In this document: positions 16,779-25,448 of the stretch, piece after piece | How positions within the stretch are numbered: the first letter of the stretch is position 1 | Layout of the letters: every line of letters begins with the position of its first letter | Source: Negativicutes bacterium | GTDB lineage: Bacteria; Bacillota_C; Negativicutes; Sporomusales_B; JARLHX01 | NCBI GenBank assembly: GCA_031292015.1 | Contig: JARLHY010000171.1 | Location: 1 to 55,928 of the forward strand | Reading direction: 5' to 3' | Length of the DNA stretch: 55,928 nucleotides | Program-made: the position numbers and the translations under genes | Notes under the pieces: generated by a model | Seen by the model: the letters and a program-made list of their open reading frames with translations, nothing else | What the model was told of the DNA's origin: nothing | The model's database searches: none

Positions 16779-16997
16779 GTGATGGCCAGGGGAGTCAGGC
16801 TTATAACCGGGAGCATCCAGCTGGTTGTTGTTCTCATAGTATCAATGACCATGGATGACTTCCTCCGGGATTATTATGGTCTGCGCCCCGGCGCGGGCTC
16901 ACTTCACTCTATCTTGTTTTTGGTTTTGTGGATAAGTGTTGGCGCATTCATCGATCGGATTTACGGCTATTTTGGCAAGAAAACTTCCCGGTCTTGA
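16779..16997 (+). CDS. Small membrane protein of unknown function
   Basis: A 72-residue protein with two hydrophobic segments (LITGSIQLVVVLIVSM and LHSILFLVLWISVGAFI) and a charged end (YFGKKTSRS). GTG at 16779 is 7 bases after CTGGAGG; the adjacent ATG at 16782 is also possible. It looks like the last gene of the chagasin-like group. No family recognised. Confidence 0.55.
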   Translation: MMARGVRLITGSIQLVVVLIVSMTMDDFLRDYYGLRPGAGSLHSILFLVLWISVGAFIDRIYGYFGKKTSRS

Positions 16998-17013
16998 TCC
17001 GGGGCACTTTTTT
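16986..17013 (+). terminator. Short terminator overlapping the end of the small membrane protein gene
   Basis: CCCGG (16987-16991) pairs with CCGGG (16999-17003) around a 7-base loop, followed by GCAC and six T residues. The stem is short, so strength is uncertain. Confidence 0.45.
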
Positions 17014-17297
17014 CGGTACCGGCAGGGAGTTTGCGCTTCCGGATGAGGAGAAGGAAGAAAGCTTGCTGAGTTTCAGATTGCGAAAATATTAGGTGTTTAA
17101 TAAGATGGTATATTATTGATGTTTGCCTATTTAATATCGCAGACATACTGTGGCAGGAATTTATCCTTCGATAGGGCGGACAACCGGCATATAGGTTCAT
17201 TCTCACCCTGGTTTTTTCTGGAGGAAAAACAAAGTTCGGTTTATCTGAAGAGATAATATAAGTCGATACAAGTCGAAATATAAGAGCGTGTGTCGCA

Positions 17298-17364
17298 ATA
17301 AAGTATATAAAATAGAATTATACTACTATCATAGTCGTAAATAATACAACCGATAACACTAGCT
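17298..17364. repeat. Palindromic regulatory-like element, copy C
   Basis: Palindrome TACTACTAT-C-ATAGTCGTA at 17321-17339. It is preceded by AATAAAGTATA, as in copy B (49336 onwards). The second site expected 29 bases after the centre is present in reduced form (ACACTAG at 17356-17362); a third site is not clear. Confidence 0.5.
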
Positions 17365-17452
17365 GCAAGAATGGGATGGACCTGCGCCCGGCAGATACCG
17401 GTGCGAGGCCAACCGCAAGAATAACCTGCCGATCCTGGCGGGTTATTCTTGT
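17365..17452 (+). ncRNA. Possible short noncoding transcript ending in an intrinsic terminator
   Basis: No open frame is present, yet the region ends with a strong terminator: CAAGAATAACCTGCC (17416-17430) pairs with GGCGGGTTATTCTTG (17438-17452), one G-T pair, then TTTT. GC-rich sequence before it can form further hairpins. It lies directly after element copy C, which could serve as promoter or operator. The RNA itself is a prediction; a remnant terminator is the alternative. Confidence 0.35.
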
Positions 17453-17456
17453 TTTA
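17416..17456 (+). terminator. Intrinsic terminator in the 17 kb intergenic region
   Basis: A 15-bp stem with a 7-base loop and a TTTT tail. It isolates the sigma-54 promoter downstream from readthrough. Confidence 0.8.
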
Positions 17457-17479
17457 GGCTACGGTAAAACGAAGTCTGG

Positions 17480-17591
17480 ACTGATCACAAATCGAATCAG
17501 AACTACAAAATCGTGATCAGTGCATTTTTATAATATTTAGTGCACAATTTGGGGTTTGACGTCGCTGTCTGGCGAACCTGTTTGTGATCAG
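17480..17591. promoter_or_regulatory. TGATCA enhancer sites for the promoter at 17633
   Basis: ACTGATCAC (17480-17488) and GTGATCAGT (17513-17521) form a perfect inverted repeat whose TGATCA cores are 33 bp (about three helical turns) apart. A third GTGATCAG lies at 17584-17591. The inverted pair ends 112 bp before the -24 element, the usual place for sigma-54 activator binding. The likely binder is the PAS-type activator encoded at 25449-27179, by position only. Confidence 0.55.
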
Positions 17592-17632
17592 GCGACGCTG
17601 AGCAAATATTCAGAATTCCGGCGGGCGGGGTT

Positions 17633-17648
17633 TGGCACAGAAATTGCT
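17633..17648 (+). promoter_or_regulatory. Sigma-54 promoter of the methyltransferase/TRAP operon
   Basis: TGGCAC at 17633-17638, AGAAA, TTGC at 17644-17647 followed by T: an exact sigma-54 core. It is 96 bases upstream of the methyltransferase start. Confidence 0.92.
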
Positions 17649-17743
17649 TGTTTATGGGGTGCTGTAAAGGCAGCCGGAAGACCGGACAGTCCTGCCGGAG
17701 AAAAGCCGGACGAGGAAAAATATCGTGAAGGAGGAGCAAAAGA

Positions 17744-18940
17744 ATGCCGACTTACCGGGAAAGAATGCTGGCGACCCTGAGGGGGGAACCGACCGATTGT
17801 CTGCCTTGCGTCCCGCGTCTCGATCTGTGGTACAAGGCCAACAAATGGAAGGGGACTCTGCCGACAAAGTACCGGAATGCCTCGCTCCGGGACATTGTCG
17901 AGGATCTTGACGTCGGTTATCACACGGTCGTGCCTGATTTTCACCTTTATGACGACCCGCTGGATATCGTGGACCGGGCCCTGGGAATCTGGCGGGTGCA
18001 TACCATGCCCTACCGGGCGAAGCTGCGGAACATCAAACGCAATATAGTCTACAGCGGCGACGCCACCCATGTGGAATATCTGACCCCGGCCGGGATGATC
18101 ACGACAACGGCGGTGTACGACGACTCGATGCGGCAGGCAGGGATCACCCTGTCCCATGTCGCGGAAAAAGCGATCAAAAGCGCCGACGACTACGAAGCGC
18201 TGGGGTATATCTTTGAAAATGCGGAGGTGTGGCCAAGCTATGACCGGTTGCTGGAGTTCAAGGACCATGTGGGCGACAGGGGGCTGATCTGCGGGACAGC
18301 CAACCAGGGGGCGTCGCCGATGCATGAGATCCTGCACGAACTGATCGCCTATGATCTGTTCTTCTACGAGGTATACGATCATCCCGCCGAACTGAAGCGG
18401 CTGGCCGAGCGGATGACGCCGTACTACAACAAGGTGCTGGATGCGGCGATCAACAGCCCGGCCGACTATGTGATGGTGGGCTCCAACTACGACCTGCAGA
18501 TCACCTGGCCGGCGTTCATGGCCGAGCATGTGGCACCGTTTCTGGCGGCGGCGTCCGACCGCCTGCACGCGGCCGGGAAATTTCTGCTGACCCATACCGA
18601 CGGCGAGAACAAGAAACTGCTGCCGTATTATCTTGAAGGCCGGCTGGATATCGCCGATTCCATCTGTCCGGCGCCGATGACGGCTTTGACGCTGGGAGAG
18701 ATCAAGGAAACCTTCGCCGGTAAAGTTACGATATGGGGCGGCATCCCGTCGGTGGCGGTGCTGGAGAACAGCATGAGCGAATACGAATTTGAAGCTTATA
18801 TCGATGATCTGTTCCGGCAGATGGGCCGGGGCGATCATCTCATCCTGAGCATCGCCGACACCGCTCCGCCGGAAATGAAGTTCTCGCGGCTGGAAAGGAT
18901 CATCAAAAAGGCCAGGGAGTTCGGACCGGTCCGTCCATAA
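17744..18940 (+). CDS. URO-D-family corrinoid methyltransferase (O-demethylase MT1-like), paralogue 1
   Basis: A 398-residue protein of the uroporphyrinogen decarboxylase superfamily, COG0407 branch, to which the substrate:corrinoid methyltransferases of acetogens (vanillate and phenyl methyl ether demethylases) and methanogen MtaA/MtbA belong. Features: RERMLATLRGEPTD at the start, LLTHTDGENKKLLPY near residue 285 where the zinc-binding histidine of MtbA-like enzymes lies, ADSICPAPM with a candidate cysteine ligand, and a GDHLILSIADTAPPEMKFSRLE tail. Haem synthesis is unlikely because two close paralogues and a corrinoid protein are in the same operon. The substrate is probably a methylated aromatic or other methyl donor. 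GAAGGAGGA precedes the ATG. It is the first gene after the sigma-54 promoter. Confidence 0.85.
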   Translation: MPTYRERMLATLRGEPTDCLPCVPRLDLWYKANKWKGTLPTKYRNASLRDIVEDLDVGYHTVVPDFHLYDDPLDIVDRALGIWRVHTMPYRAKLRNIKRNIVYSGDATHVEYLTPAGMITTTAVYDDSMRQAGITLSHVAEKAIKSADDYEALGYIFENAEVWPSYDRLLEFKDHVGDRGLICGTANQGASPMHEILHELIAYDLFFYEVYDHPAELKRLAERMTPYYNKVLDAAINSPADYVMVGSNYDLQITWPAFMAEHVAPFLAAASDRLHAAGKFLLTHTDGENKKLLPYYLEGRLDIADSICPAPMTALTLGEIKETFAGKVTIWGGIPSVAVLENSMSEYEFEAYIDDLFRQMGRGDHLILSIADTAPPEMKFSRLERIIKKAREFGPVRP

Positions 18941-18995
18941 AAACAGCCGGGGAAGCATGTTCCAAAAGCCGATCATTTTTGAAGGAGGTGCGATC

Positions 18996-20285
18996 ATGGA
19001 TCAGGCTGTTCGCTCGAAAACGTTCCGCTGGACAGTGGTGCTGCCGATTGTAATGGTGGAGTACATTCTGGCGTATGTTGACCGGACCAATATTTCCTTC
19101 GCGCTGGACGGAATGCAAAAAACTTTCGCCATGACTTCCGCCACGGCGGGGTTTGTGTCAGGACTGTTTTTCATCGGCTATGTTTTGCTGCAGCTGCCGG
19201 CAGGGCATCTGGCCAGCCGGATCAGCGCGACCCGCAACATCCTTGTTCTGAGTATACTGTGGGGGCTCTTCTCGGCGCTGCAGGGCGCTGTCACCAGCGC
19301 CACCGAACTGTCTATCGTCCGGTTTTTGCTCGGGGTGGTGGAAGGCGGCATGTTTCCTTCAATTTATGTCGTCATTGCCAACTGGTTTCCTGAGAACGAG
19401 CGGGGGCGGGCCAGCAGTTTCTTCACATTTTACATCACCGTCGCCCCGCTGGTGATGTCGCCGATCTCCGGCTGGATCGTTTCATCTGTTGACTGGCTGG
19501 GGTTGCCGGGCTGGCGCTGGCTGTTTTTCCTGGAAGGGGCGCCGGGAATCATCTGGGGCATTATTTTCTGGCTGATGATCCCCGACAACCCGCACAAAGC
19601 CTCGGCCAAGCAGCTTGGTGACGCAGAGCGGTCCTTCCTGCTGGCCGAGTTCGAAAAGGAAGCGGCAAAACCCAGAGTGGTTCAGGAAAAGTCCTACGCG
19701 AAAGCGGCGCTCAACCCGAGCTTTATTTTCCTGACCCTGTCCTTCACCGGGCTGGTGATGGGGAATTACGGCATCGGCATCTGGCTGCCGGTGATCATCA
19801 AAGGGATTTCAAATTTCGGGTACACCACGGTCGGTTTTATCGCCGCCGTACCCTGGCTTTTCGCCACCATTGCCATGGTGGTGGCCGGTGTAGTCAACGA
19901 CCGGTGGGGCAACAAACGCATGCTCATCATCCTGGTGGAACTGGTCGCGGCCGTGGCCTTTCTCGGGGTGACCTGGACGGGAACCAACAATTTGTGGCTG
20001 AGCGTATTTTTTATCAGCATCGCCGCGGCAGGAATAGCGGCGGTACAGGGCGTATACTTCTCGATGCTGCCTGAACTTATCACCAAGGATATGGTGGGCG
20101 GACTGACAGGTATTTTTGCCGCTGTGGCCAACATCGGCGGGTTTGTCGGACCGTTCGTGGTGGGTGCCCTGATGGCCGGCGGCGACAAGCTGGGCGGCAT
20201 GATCTTTTTGTCAGGCATGCTGTTTGTCGCAGCGTTTTTCATAGCTTTCTGCAAGGTCAAAACCGGCAGTGAGGCCAGCGGATGA
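18996..20285 (+). CDS. MFS transporter, anion:cation symporter-like
   Basis: A 429-residue 12-helix permease. DRTNISFALDGMQ in the first loop, and NWFPENERGRASSFF between helices 4 and 5, are typical of the ACS family (sugar acid and aromatic acid symporters). ATG at 18996 follows AAGGAGGTG; an upstream in-frame ATG at 18957 lacks a site. It sits between two methyltransferase paralogues and very likely imports their substrate, an organic anion such as a methoxylated aromatic acid. The substrate class is inferred from context. Confidence 0.85.
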   Translation: MDQAVRSKTFRWTVVLPIVMVEYILAYVDRTNISFALDGMQKTFAMTSATAGFVSGLFFIGYVLLQLPAGHLASRISATRNILVLSILWGLFSALQGAVTSATELSIVRFLLGVVEGGMFPSIYVVIANWFPENERGRASSFFTFYITVAPLVMSPISGWIVSSVDWLGLPGWRWLFFLEGAPGIIWGIIFWLMIPDNPHKASAKQLGDAERSFLLAEFEKEAAKPRVVQEKSYAKAALNPSFIFLTLSFTGLVMGNYGIGIWLPVIIKGISNFGYTTVGFIAAVPWLFATIAMVVAGVVNDRWGNKRMLIILVELVAAVAFLGVTWTGTNNLWLSVFFISIAAAGIAAVQGVYFSMLPELITKDMVGGLTGIFAAVANIGGFVGPFVVGALMAGGDKLGGMIFLSGMLFVAAFFIAFCKVKTGSEASG

Positions 20286-20343
20286 CGCCAGGAGGGACAA
20301 AGCTCACCTGGCACTGAGACAACAAGGGGGTAAAGTAGTAATA

Positions 20344-21540
20344 ATGAATTATCGTGAACGGATGTTGGCGACACTGCGCGGCCAACCCACCGACTGCCTG
20401 CCTTTTGTACCGCGTCTGGACTTATGGTACAAAGGCAACAAGTACAACGCAACACTGCCAGGCAAATACCGCAACGCCTCCCTTTTGGAAATCGTGGAAG
20501 ACCTCGATGTCGGCTATCACACCGTAGTGCCCGATTATCACCTCTGCGACGATCCGCTGGATGTGATAGACCGGCCTCTCGGTATCTGGCGGTCGCGGCA
20601 CATGCCTTACCGGACCGCGCTGAAGGGCGTCCGGCGCAACATTACCTATGACGGCGATACCACCATGGTCGAATATCTTACCCCGGCAGGCAAGCTTACA
20701 ACCAAAACGGTCTATGACGAACCGATGCGCAAGGCGGGGGTCACCCTTTCCCATGTTCTCGAACATGCTGTCAAAAGGGTCGAGGATTTTGCGGCGGCGG
20801 GGTACATTTTCGAACAGGCTGAGCCCCGGGCCGAATACGGTCCGCTGGAAGAGTTCAAAGAGGAGATCGGCGGCCGTGGTCTGATCGGCGCGATCGCGAC
20901 GATGGGGGCCTCGCCGATGCATGAGATTCTCCATGAACTTATGTCCTATGACGCCTTCTTTTACGAATACTACGATCATATCGAAGAATTAAAGCAACTG
21001 ACAGCCAAAATGTTGCCCTACTACCAAAAGGTGATCCAGCTGGCTGTCGACAGTCCGGCCGACTTCATCCATGTGGGCACCAATTACGACGTTCAGATCA
21101 CCTGGCCGGCCTTCATGGAAGAGTACGTGGCTCCGTATCTCGCGGCAGCCGCGGAGAAAATCCACGCCGCCGGCAAATTCCTGCTTACCCACACCGACGG
21201 GGAAAACAAAAAATTGCTGCCGTATTTTGTGGCCGGCAAGATTGATATCGCCGATTCGATCTGTCCTTCGCCGTTGACCTCCCTGACTCTGAAGCAGGTG
21301 AGGGACGCTTTCGCCGGCAGCGGAATCACCGTCTGGGGCGGGGTAGCGTCGGTTGCCGTCCTGGAGAACTCGATGACCGACTACGAGTTCGAAGCCTACC
21401 TGGATGGCCTGCTGGAGCAGATCGGCACAGGGGATCATCTGATTCTCAGCATCGCCGACACCGCTCCGCCGGAAATGAAGTTCTCCCGGCTGGAGAGGAT
21501 CGCCAGACTCGCCAAGGAATTCGGCCCGGTAAGACCTTAA
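20344..21540 (+). CDS. URO-D-family corrinoid methyltransferase, paralogue 2
   Basis: A 398-residue protein closely similar over its full length to the product at 17744, with the same start (RERMLATLRGQPTDC), the same LLTHTDGENKKLLPY and ADSICPSPL regions and the same GDHLILSIADTAPPEMKFSRLE end. Differences cluster in the middle (residues 80-190), where substrate choice probably lies. The ATG at 20344 is used; AAGGGGG at 20324-20330 is 13 bases upstream, a little far. It is followed 20 bases later by the corrinoid protein that should accept the methyl group. Confidence 0.85.
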   Translation: MNYRERMLATLRGQPTDCLPFVPRLDLWYKGNKYNATLPGKYRNASLLEIVEDLDVGYHTVVPDYHLCDDPLDVIDRPLGIWRSRHMPYRTALKGVRRNITYDGDTTMVEYLTPAGKLTTKTVYDEPMRKAGVTLSHVLEHAVKRVEDFAAAGYIFEQAEPRAEYGPLEEFKEEIGGRGLIGAIATMGASPMHEILHELMSYDAFFYEYYDHIEELKQLTAKMLPYYQKVIQLAVDSPADFIHVGTNYDVQITWPAFMEEYVAPYLAAAAEKIHAAGKFLLTHTDGENKKLLPYFVAGKIDIADSICPSPLTSLTLKQVRDAFAGSGITVWGGVASVAVLENSMTDYEFEAYLDGLLEQIGTGDHLILSIADTAPPEMKFSRLERIARLAKEFGPVRP

Positions 21541-21560
21541 CCGAAAAAAGGAGGAGCAAC

Positions 21561-22193
21561 ATGGAGAACCTTATGGAAGAAATCCGCGCCGCGATCTGGG
21601 ACCATGACGCCAAGAAAGTGAAAGAACTGGTGGAAAAAGCGGTGGCGGAGAAGATCGATATCGTAACCATCGTCAACGACGGACTGGTCGGCGGCATGAA
21701 CAAAATCGGCGAAAAATTCAAGTCCAACGAGGTGTTTATCCCGGAAGTGCTGGTTTCGGCCCGGGCCATGGCCGCAGGCATGACGGTGATCAAACCGCTG
21801 CTGCTTCAGGCCGGGATCAAGGAGAAGGGCACCTTGGTCATCGGTACGGTAAAAGACGATCTGCACGATATCGGCAAGAACCTTGTAATGATGATGTTCG
21901 AGGGCGCCGGCTACAAGGTGGTCGACCTCGGCATCAACGTCAGCAGCGAAACCTTCGTTCAGGCCGTGGCGGAGCACAAGCCAGACGTCATCGGCCTGGC
22001 CGCCCTGCTGACAACGACGATGACCAACATGAAGGAGACCACGGCGGCGATCAAAGCCAAGTATCCGGACGCGAAAATCATTGTGGGTGGCGCGCCGGTC
22101 ACCCAGCGGTTTGCCGACGAAATCGGCGCCGACGCTTACGCCGCCGACGGCGCTGTGGCGGTGGAGAAGGCCGACGCGCTGCTGCCGGCCTGA
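21561..22193 (+). CDS. Corrinoid (methyl-carrier) protein, MtvC/MtaC-like, copy 1
   Basis: A 210-residue two-domain protein: a four-helix cap (about 1-85) and a Rossmann cobalamin-binding domain with the base-off motif DDLHDIGKNLV near residue 98 (DxHxxG, the histidine being the lower cobalt ligand) and the later VGGAPVTQRFADEIGADAY. It shuttles methyl groups between the methyltransferases and the THF-side enzyme. It is nearly identical to the product at 38544, so the two pools may be interchangeable. AAGGAGGA precedes the ATG. Confidence 0.95.
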   Translation: MENLMEEIRAAIWDHDAKKVKELVEKAVAEKIDIVTIVNDGLVGGMNKIGEKFKSNEVFIPEVLVSARAMAAGMTVIKPLLLQAGIKEKGTLVIGTVKDDLHDIGKNLVMMMFEGAGYKVVDLGINVSSETFVQAVAEHKPDVIGLAALLTTTMTNMKETTAAIKAKYPDAKIIVGGAPVTQRFADEIGADAYAADGAVAVEKADALLPA

Positions 22194-22250
22194 GAAAGGT
22201 CTGAAGCGGCTCCGATGTGGTGACAGAAGCTGTCTCAGGGGGGATCAATA

Positions 22251-24131
22251 GTGACTACTGGATTACAAGGGTCGGGGTCAGAGCCGGCCAAACCAGGCGC
22301 CGCAGCGGCGGCTGAAGACCGGCTGATGCAGGTGCTGAACTGGCTGTTGGGGCTGGCGATGCTGGCGGAACTCCTGATTATGTTCGGCAACATTGTTCTG
22401 CGGGCCCTGACCGGAACCTCCTGGGTATGGAACCAAGAAGCCGGGCAGCTGGCGCTGACGGTGATTACCTTTCTCGGCGGAGCGATGGCCTATTCCCGCG
22501 GCGAGCAGATGGCGGTGTGCACCGTCCTGCGGAAGCTGCCCCAGTCCTGGCAGCGGGTGCTGGAGGCCATGGGCGACTGGGTGGTGGCCGGCACCGGAAC
22601 GCTGGCCGGCTGTCTCGCCCTGGCGGTGCTGGACCGGCGGCGGCAGGAAACCTTCCTGACCCTGCCGATCAGCCAGGCCTGGTTTATTGTGCCGATGGTG
22701 GCCGGGCTGTTTTTGCTGGTGCTGTTCGCCCTGTTTCGCCTTCGCAGGCAGCAGCGCCGTCCGGTCTTGATCAGCGGCCTGGGTACATTTTTGGTCTGCG
22801 CCGTTTTTTACTGTCTTGACTTTTATTTCGCCTTTCCCGGCACTCCCGCCGGGATGCTGTGGATGGTGTTCGCCTTTCTGGCTTTCCTGCTGCTGAGCGG
22901 CGTTCCCATCGGCTTTGTGCTGCCGGTCTGCTCCATCGTTTATCTTCACTACTCGGAGCGGGCGCCGCTGGAGGCAGTGCCGCAGAATATGTTCGGCGGG
23001 ATCATCAGCGTTGTACTGCTGGCCATTCCTTTCTTTGTTCTGGCCGGCTATATCATGACCGAGGGAGGCATCAGCCGGCGACTGGCCGATTTCGTCAGGT
23101 CCTTTTTCGGGCATCTGAAGGGCGGACTGCTGCAGGTAACTGTTGTCTGCATGTTCATCGTTTCCGGCCTGTCCGGCTCGAAGATGGCCGATGTCGCGGC
23201 TGTCGGACTGACGATGAAGGACATGGTTCGGCGCAGCGGCTACAACCCGGCCGAATTTACCGCCGTCCTGGCCTCGGCCACCGTCATGGGTGAGACGATA
23301 CCGCCCAGCATCATCATCCTGATCATGGGTTCGATCACCAGCCTGTCCATCGGCGCCTTGTTCCTGGCAGGGATACTGCCGGCGGCGGTCATCGGTCTGT
23401 GCCTGATGCTGGCTATTTACCTGCGGGCCCGCTATTACAACATGCCGACAGGGGCCAGGAGCAGCTGGCGGCAGATGCTTACAGGAACGGTGGTCGCCCT
23501 GCCGTCGCTGGCTATCCCGGTTTGCCTGATCGGCGGCATCGTATCAGGTTTTGCCACTCCTACCGAAGCGTCCTCCACCGCGGTGGTCTATTCCCTGGGG
23601 CTGGCCTGGCTGGGTTACCGCGAGATCAACGCCCGCTCCTTCTGGAGGGTGCTGATCGACAGTTCGGTGAAATCCGGGATGATCCTGTTCATCGTCAGCG
23701 CCGCGTCGGCCTTCTCCTGGTCACTCACCGTGGCCAACCTGCCGCACGCGATGGCCGATATGCTGATGAGCCTGATGCAGGCGCCGTGGCTGTTCATGCT
23801 TGGCACCATTTTCACCCTGGTGGCGATGGGGGCGCTGTTGGAGGGCGTGCCGGCGGTGATGATCTTTGCCCCGCTGCTGATGCCTATCGCTCAGAAGATG
23901 GGGATTAACCCGCTGCAGTACTCGATGGTGCTGATTATTTCCATGGGACTGGGCACTTTCCTGCCAGGGATCGGCATCGGGATGTACGTCGCCTGCGCCG
24001 TCACCGACGTCACCATGGAGGATGTCACCAAGCGAATGCTGCAGTACATCGTGGTGGTGATCGCCGGCCTGCTGCTGGTGGCCTTCGTACCGGCCATCTG
24101 TCTGACGCTGCCGGAGCTGCTGCTGCGATGA
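22251..24131 (+). CDS. TRAP transporter fused small and large membrane subunits (DctQM)
   Basis: A 626-residue protein joining a four-helix DctQ-like part (about 1-175, with VWNQEAGQLALTVITFLGGAMAYSRGEQMAV) to a 12-helix DctM part with the family runs VLASATVMGETIPPSIIILIMG and SGFATPTEASSTAVVYSL. Such fusions are common. GTG at 22251 follows AGGGGGGAT. The solute-binding partner is encoded 64 bases downstream. TRAP systems import organic acids with a sodium gradient, so this would be a second import route in the operon besides the MFS transporter. Confidence 0.92.
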   Translation: MTTGLQGSGSEPAKPGAAAAAEDRLMQVLNWLLGLAMLAELLIMFGNIVLRALTGTSWVWNQEAGQLALTVITFLGGAMAYSRGEQMAVCTVLRKLPQSWQRVLEAMGDWVVAGTGTLAGCLALAVLDRRRQETFLTLPISQAWFIVPMVAGLFLLVLFALFRLRRQQRRPVLISGLGTFLVCAVFYCLDFYFAFPGTPAGMLWMVFAFLAFLLLSGVPIGFVLPVCSIVYLHYSERAPLEAVPQNMFGGIISVVLLAIPFFVLAGYIMTEGGISRRLADFVRSFFGHLKGGLLQVTVVCMFIVSGLSGSKMADVAAVGLTMKDMVRRSGYNPAEFTAVLASATVMGETIPPSIIILIMGSITSLSIGALFLAGILPAAVIGLCLMLAIYLRARYYNMPTGARSSWRQMLTGTVVALPSLAIPVCLIGGIVSGFATPTEASSTAVVYSLGLAWLGYREINARSFWRVLIDSSVKSGMILFIVSAASAFSWSLTVANLPHAMADMLMSLMQAPWLFMLGTIFTLVAMGALLEGVPAVMIFAPLLMPIAQKMGINPLQYSMVLIISMGLGTFLPGIGIGMYVACAVTDVTMEDVTKRMLQYIVVVIAGLLLVAFVPAICLTLPELLLR

Positions 24132-24195
24132 ACCTGACCGGCGAAAGAGCCGAAGCAATCATACTGATTCAGTAAAATGACGAGGAGGCACCCAG

Positions 24196-25230
24196 ATGAA
24201 AACTATGAGCACCCGACTGCTGGGAACACTGTTGATCGCGCTGCTGATGACGAGCGGGCTGCTGGCCGGCTGCGGCAACAAGGCGAGCCGGACCGAAAGC
24301 CAGGCCCAGAACAAGATTATCCTTAAATTCGCCAATGGCCAGACGGTAAATAGTATCGCCAATATGACCATGGTCGACATGGCCAAGGAAGTAGCCGAAA
24401 AGAGCAAGGGTCAGGTGGAAATTCAGGTCTATCCGGCCAACCAGCTCGGCAATGAGCGGGAATTGGCCGAAGGCCTGCGGATGGGCACCATCGACATGGC
24501 TTACGTCTCCCAGGCGGTCATGGAAAACTTCGAACCCAAGCTCGGTCTCTTCAGTCTGCCGTTTTTGTTCAACAATCAGGAACACGCCGAGAAGGTCGTC
24601 AATGGCGCTATCGGCCGTTCACTGTACGACAATCTGCTCAAGCAGCAGGGCATCCGGGTTTTCGGCAGTTGGCGGCAGAACTTCCGGTTTGTTTTTTCCA
24701 ACAAGCCGATCGCCAGGGCCGAGGACTTCAAAGGCCTGAAAATCCGGGTGCCTGAATCTCCGACTTATGTCAATACCTTCAAAGCTCTGGGCTCCAATCC
24801 CACACCGCTGCCCTGGGGCGAAGTATACACTTCGATGCAGACCGGCGTGGTCGACGCCTTCGAAGTACAGTCCACTTCGGTTGGCACCGAAAAACTGTAC
24901 GAAGTAAGCAAGTACATGGCCAAGACCCATCACATCATGGCCAGCAGTCTGGTCATGGTCAATGAGAAGAAATGGCAGTCGCTGCCGCCTGATGTGCAGA
25001 AGATCATCAGCGAAGCCGCCGCCAATGCCCAGAAGGCCAATTTTGACAAACAGGCCTTGGCTGAGGAACAAGACCTCAAGTTGTTCAAGGAAAAGGGCAT
25101 GGGCATCAGCGAATTCAGCCCCGAGGATCGCCAGAAGCTGGTCAGCGCCGTTCAGTCAGTCTGGCAGGAAGTACCGGAGAAGCTGAAGGCCGAAGACCTG
25201 ATGCAGCAGATCATTCAGGCCGGCAAATAG
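24196..25230 (+). CDS. TRAP transporter solute-binding lipoprotein (DctP)
   Basis: A 344-residue exported protein. The signal peptide ends in the lipobox LLAGC, so it is anchored to the outer face of the membrane. IILKFANGQTVNS, the QVYPANQLGNERELAEGLRMG segment and the arginine-containing LKIRVPESPTYVN loop are typical DctP marks; that arginine binds the ligand carboxylate. It works with the fused DctQM before it. GAGGAGG precedes the ATG. It ends the sigma-54-driven operon; a weak hairpin follows at 25262-25289. Confidence 0.92.
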   Translation: MKTMSTRLLGTLLIALLMTSGLLAGCGNKASRTESQAQNKIILKFANGQTVNSIANMTMVDMAKEVAEKSKGQVEIQVYPANQLGNERELAEGLRMGTIDMAYVSQAVMENFEPKLGLFSLPFLFNNQEHAEKVVNGAIGRSLYDNLLKQQGIRVFGSWRQNFRFVFSNKPIARAEDFKGLKIRVPESPTYVNTFKALGSNPTPLPWGEVYTSMQTGVVDAFEVQSTSVGTEKLYEVSKYMAKTHHIMASSLVMVNEKKWQSLPPDVQKIISEAAANAQKANFDKQALAEEQDLKLFKEKGMGISEFSPEDRQKLVSAVQSVWQEVPEKLKAEDLMQQIIQAGK

Positions 25231-25261
25231 CTATTGCAACGAAGGGGATTCAGCAGCGAAA

Positions 25262-25289
25262 AAGGGGAGCCGAGCGATCGTCTCCCCTT
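25262..25289. terminator. Weak hairpin after dctP
   Basis: AAGGGGAG pairs with CTCCCCTT around a 12-base loop. There is no T-run on the plus strand, so it is a poor terminator in the operon's direction; an A-run before it would suit the minus strand. Confidence 0.3.
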
Positions 25290-25448
25290 CGTGCTATCCC
25301 CCGGACTGACGCCGGCGGGACAGGCTCAAACAACAGGGGCCGGTCCGTCGATAGGAAAAGAGGCAATAACGGCGAATGCTTAGATGATGAAGAAGAATTT
25401 TGGGACCTGACAGCGGCGTGAAAGCACCGGGATGCGGAGGTGGATGGT

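Larger units (their letters stand above)
16998..17743. other. Long AT-rich regulatory region upstream of the first methyltransferase operon
   Basis: About 750 bases without a convincing gene and with lower GC than the surroundings. From 17014 to 17297 I see only AT-rich sequence. It then holds element copy C (17298-17364), a possible short transcript with terminator (to 17452), three TGATCA sites (17480-17591), a sigma-54 promoter (17633-17648) and the ribosome site of the methyltransferase gene (17727-17735). Confidence 0.7.

Noticed and set aside
17365..17415. Cobalamin riboswitch upstream of the methyltransferase operon
   Set aside because: The GC-rich segment has a faint resemblance, but the B12 box and the conserved GCCACTG-type segments are not present.
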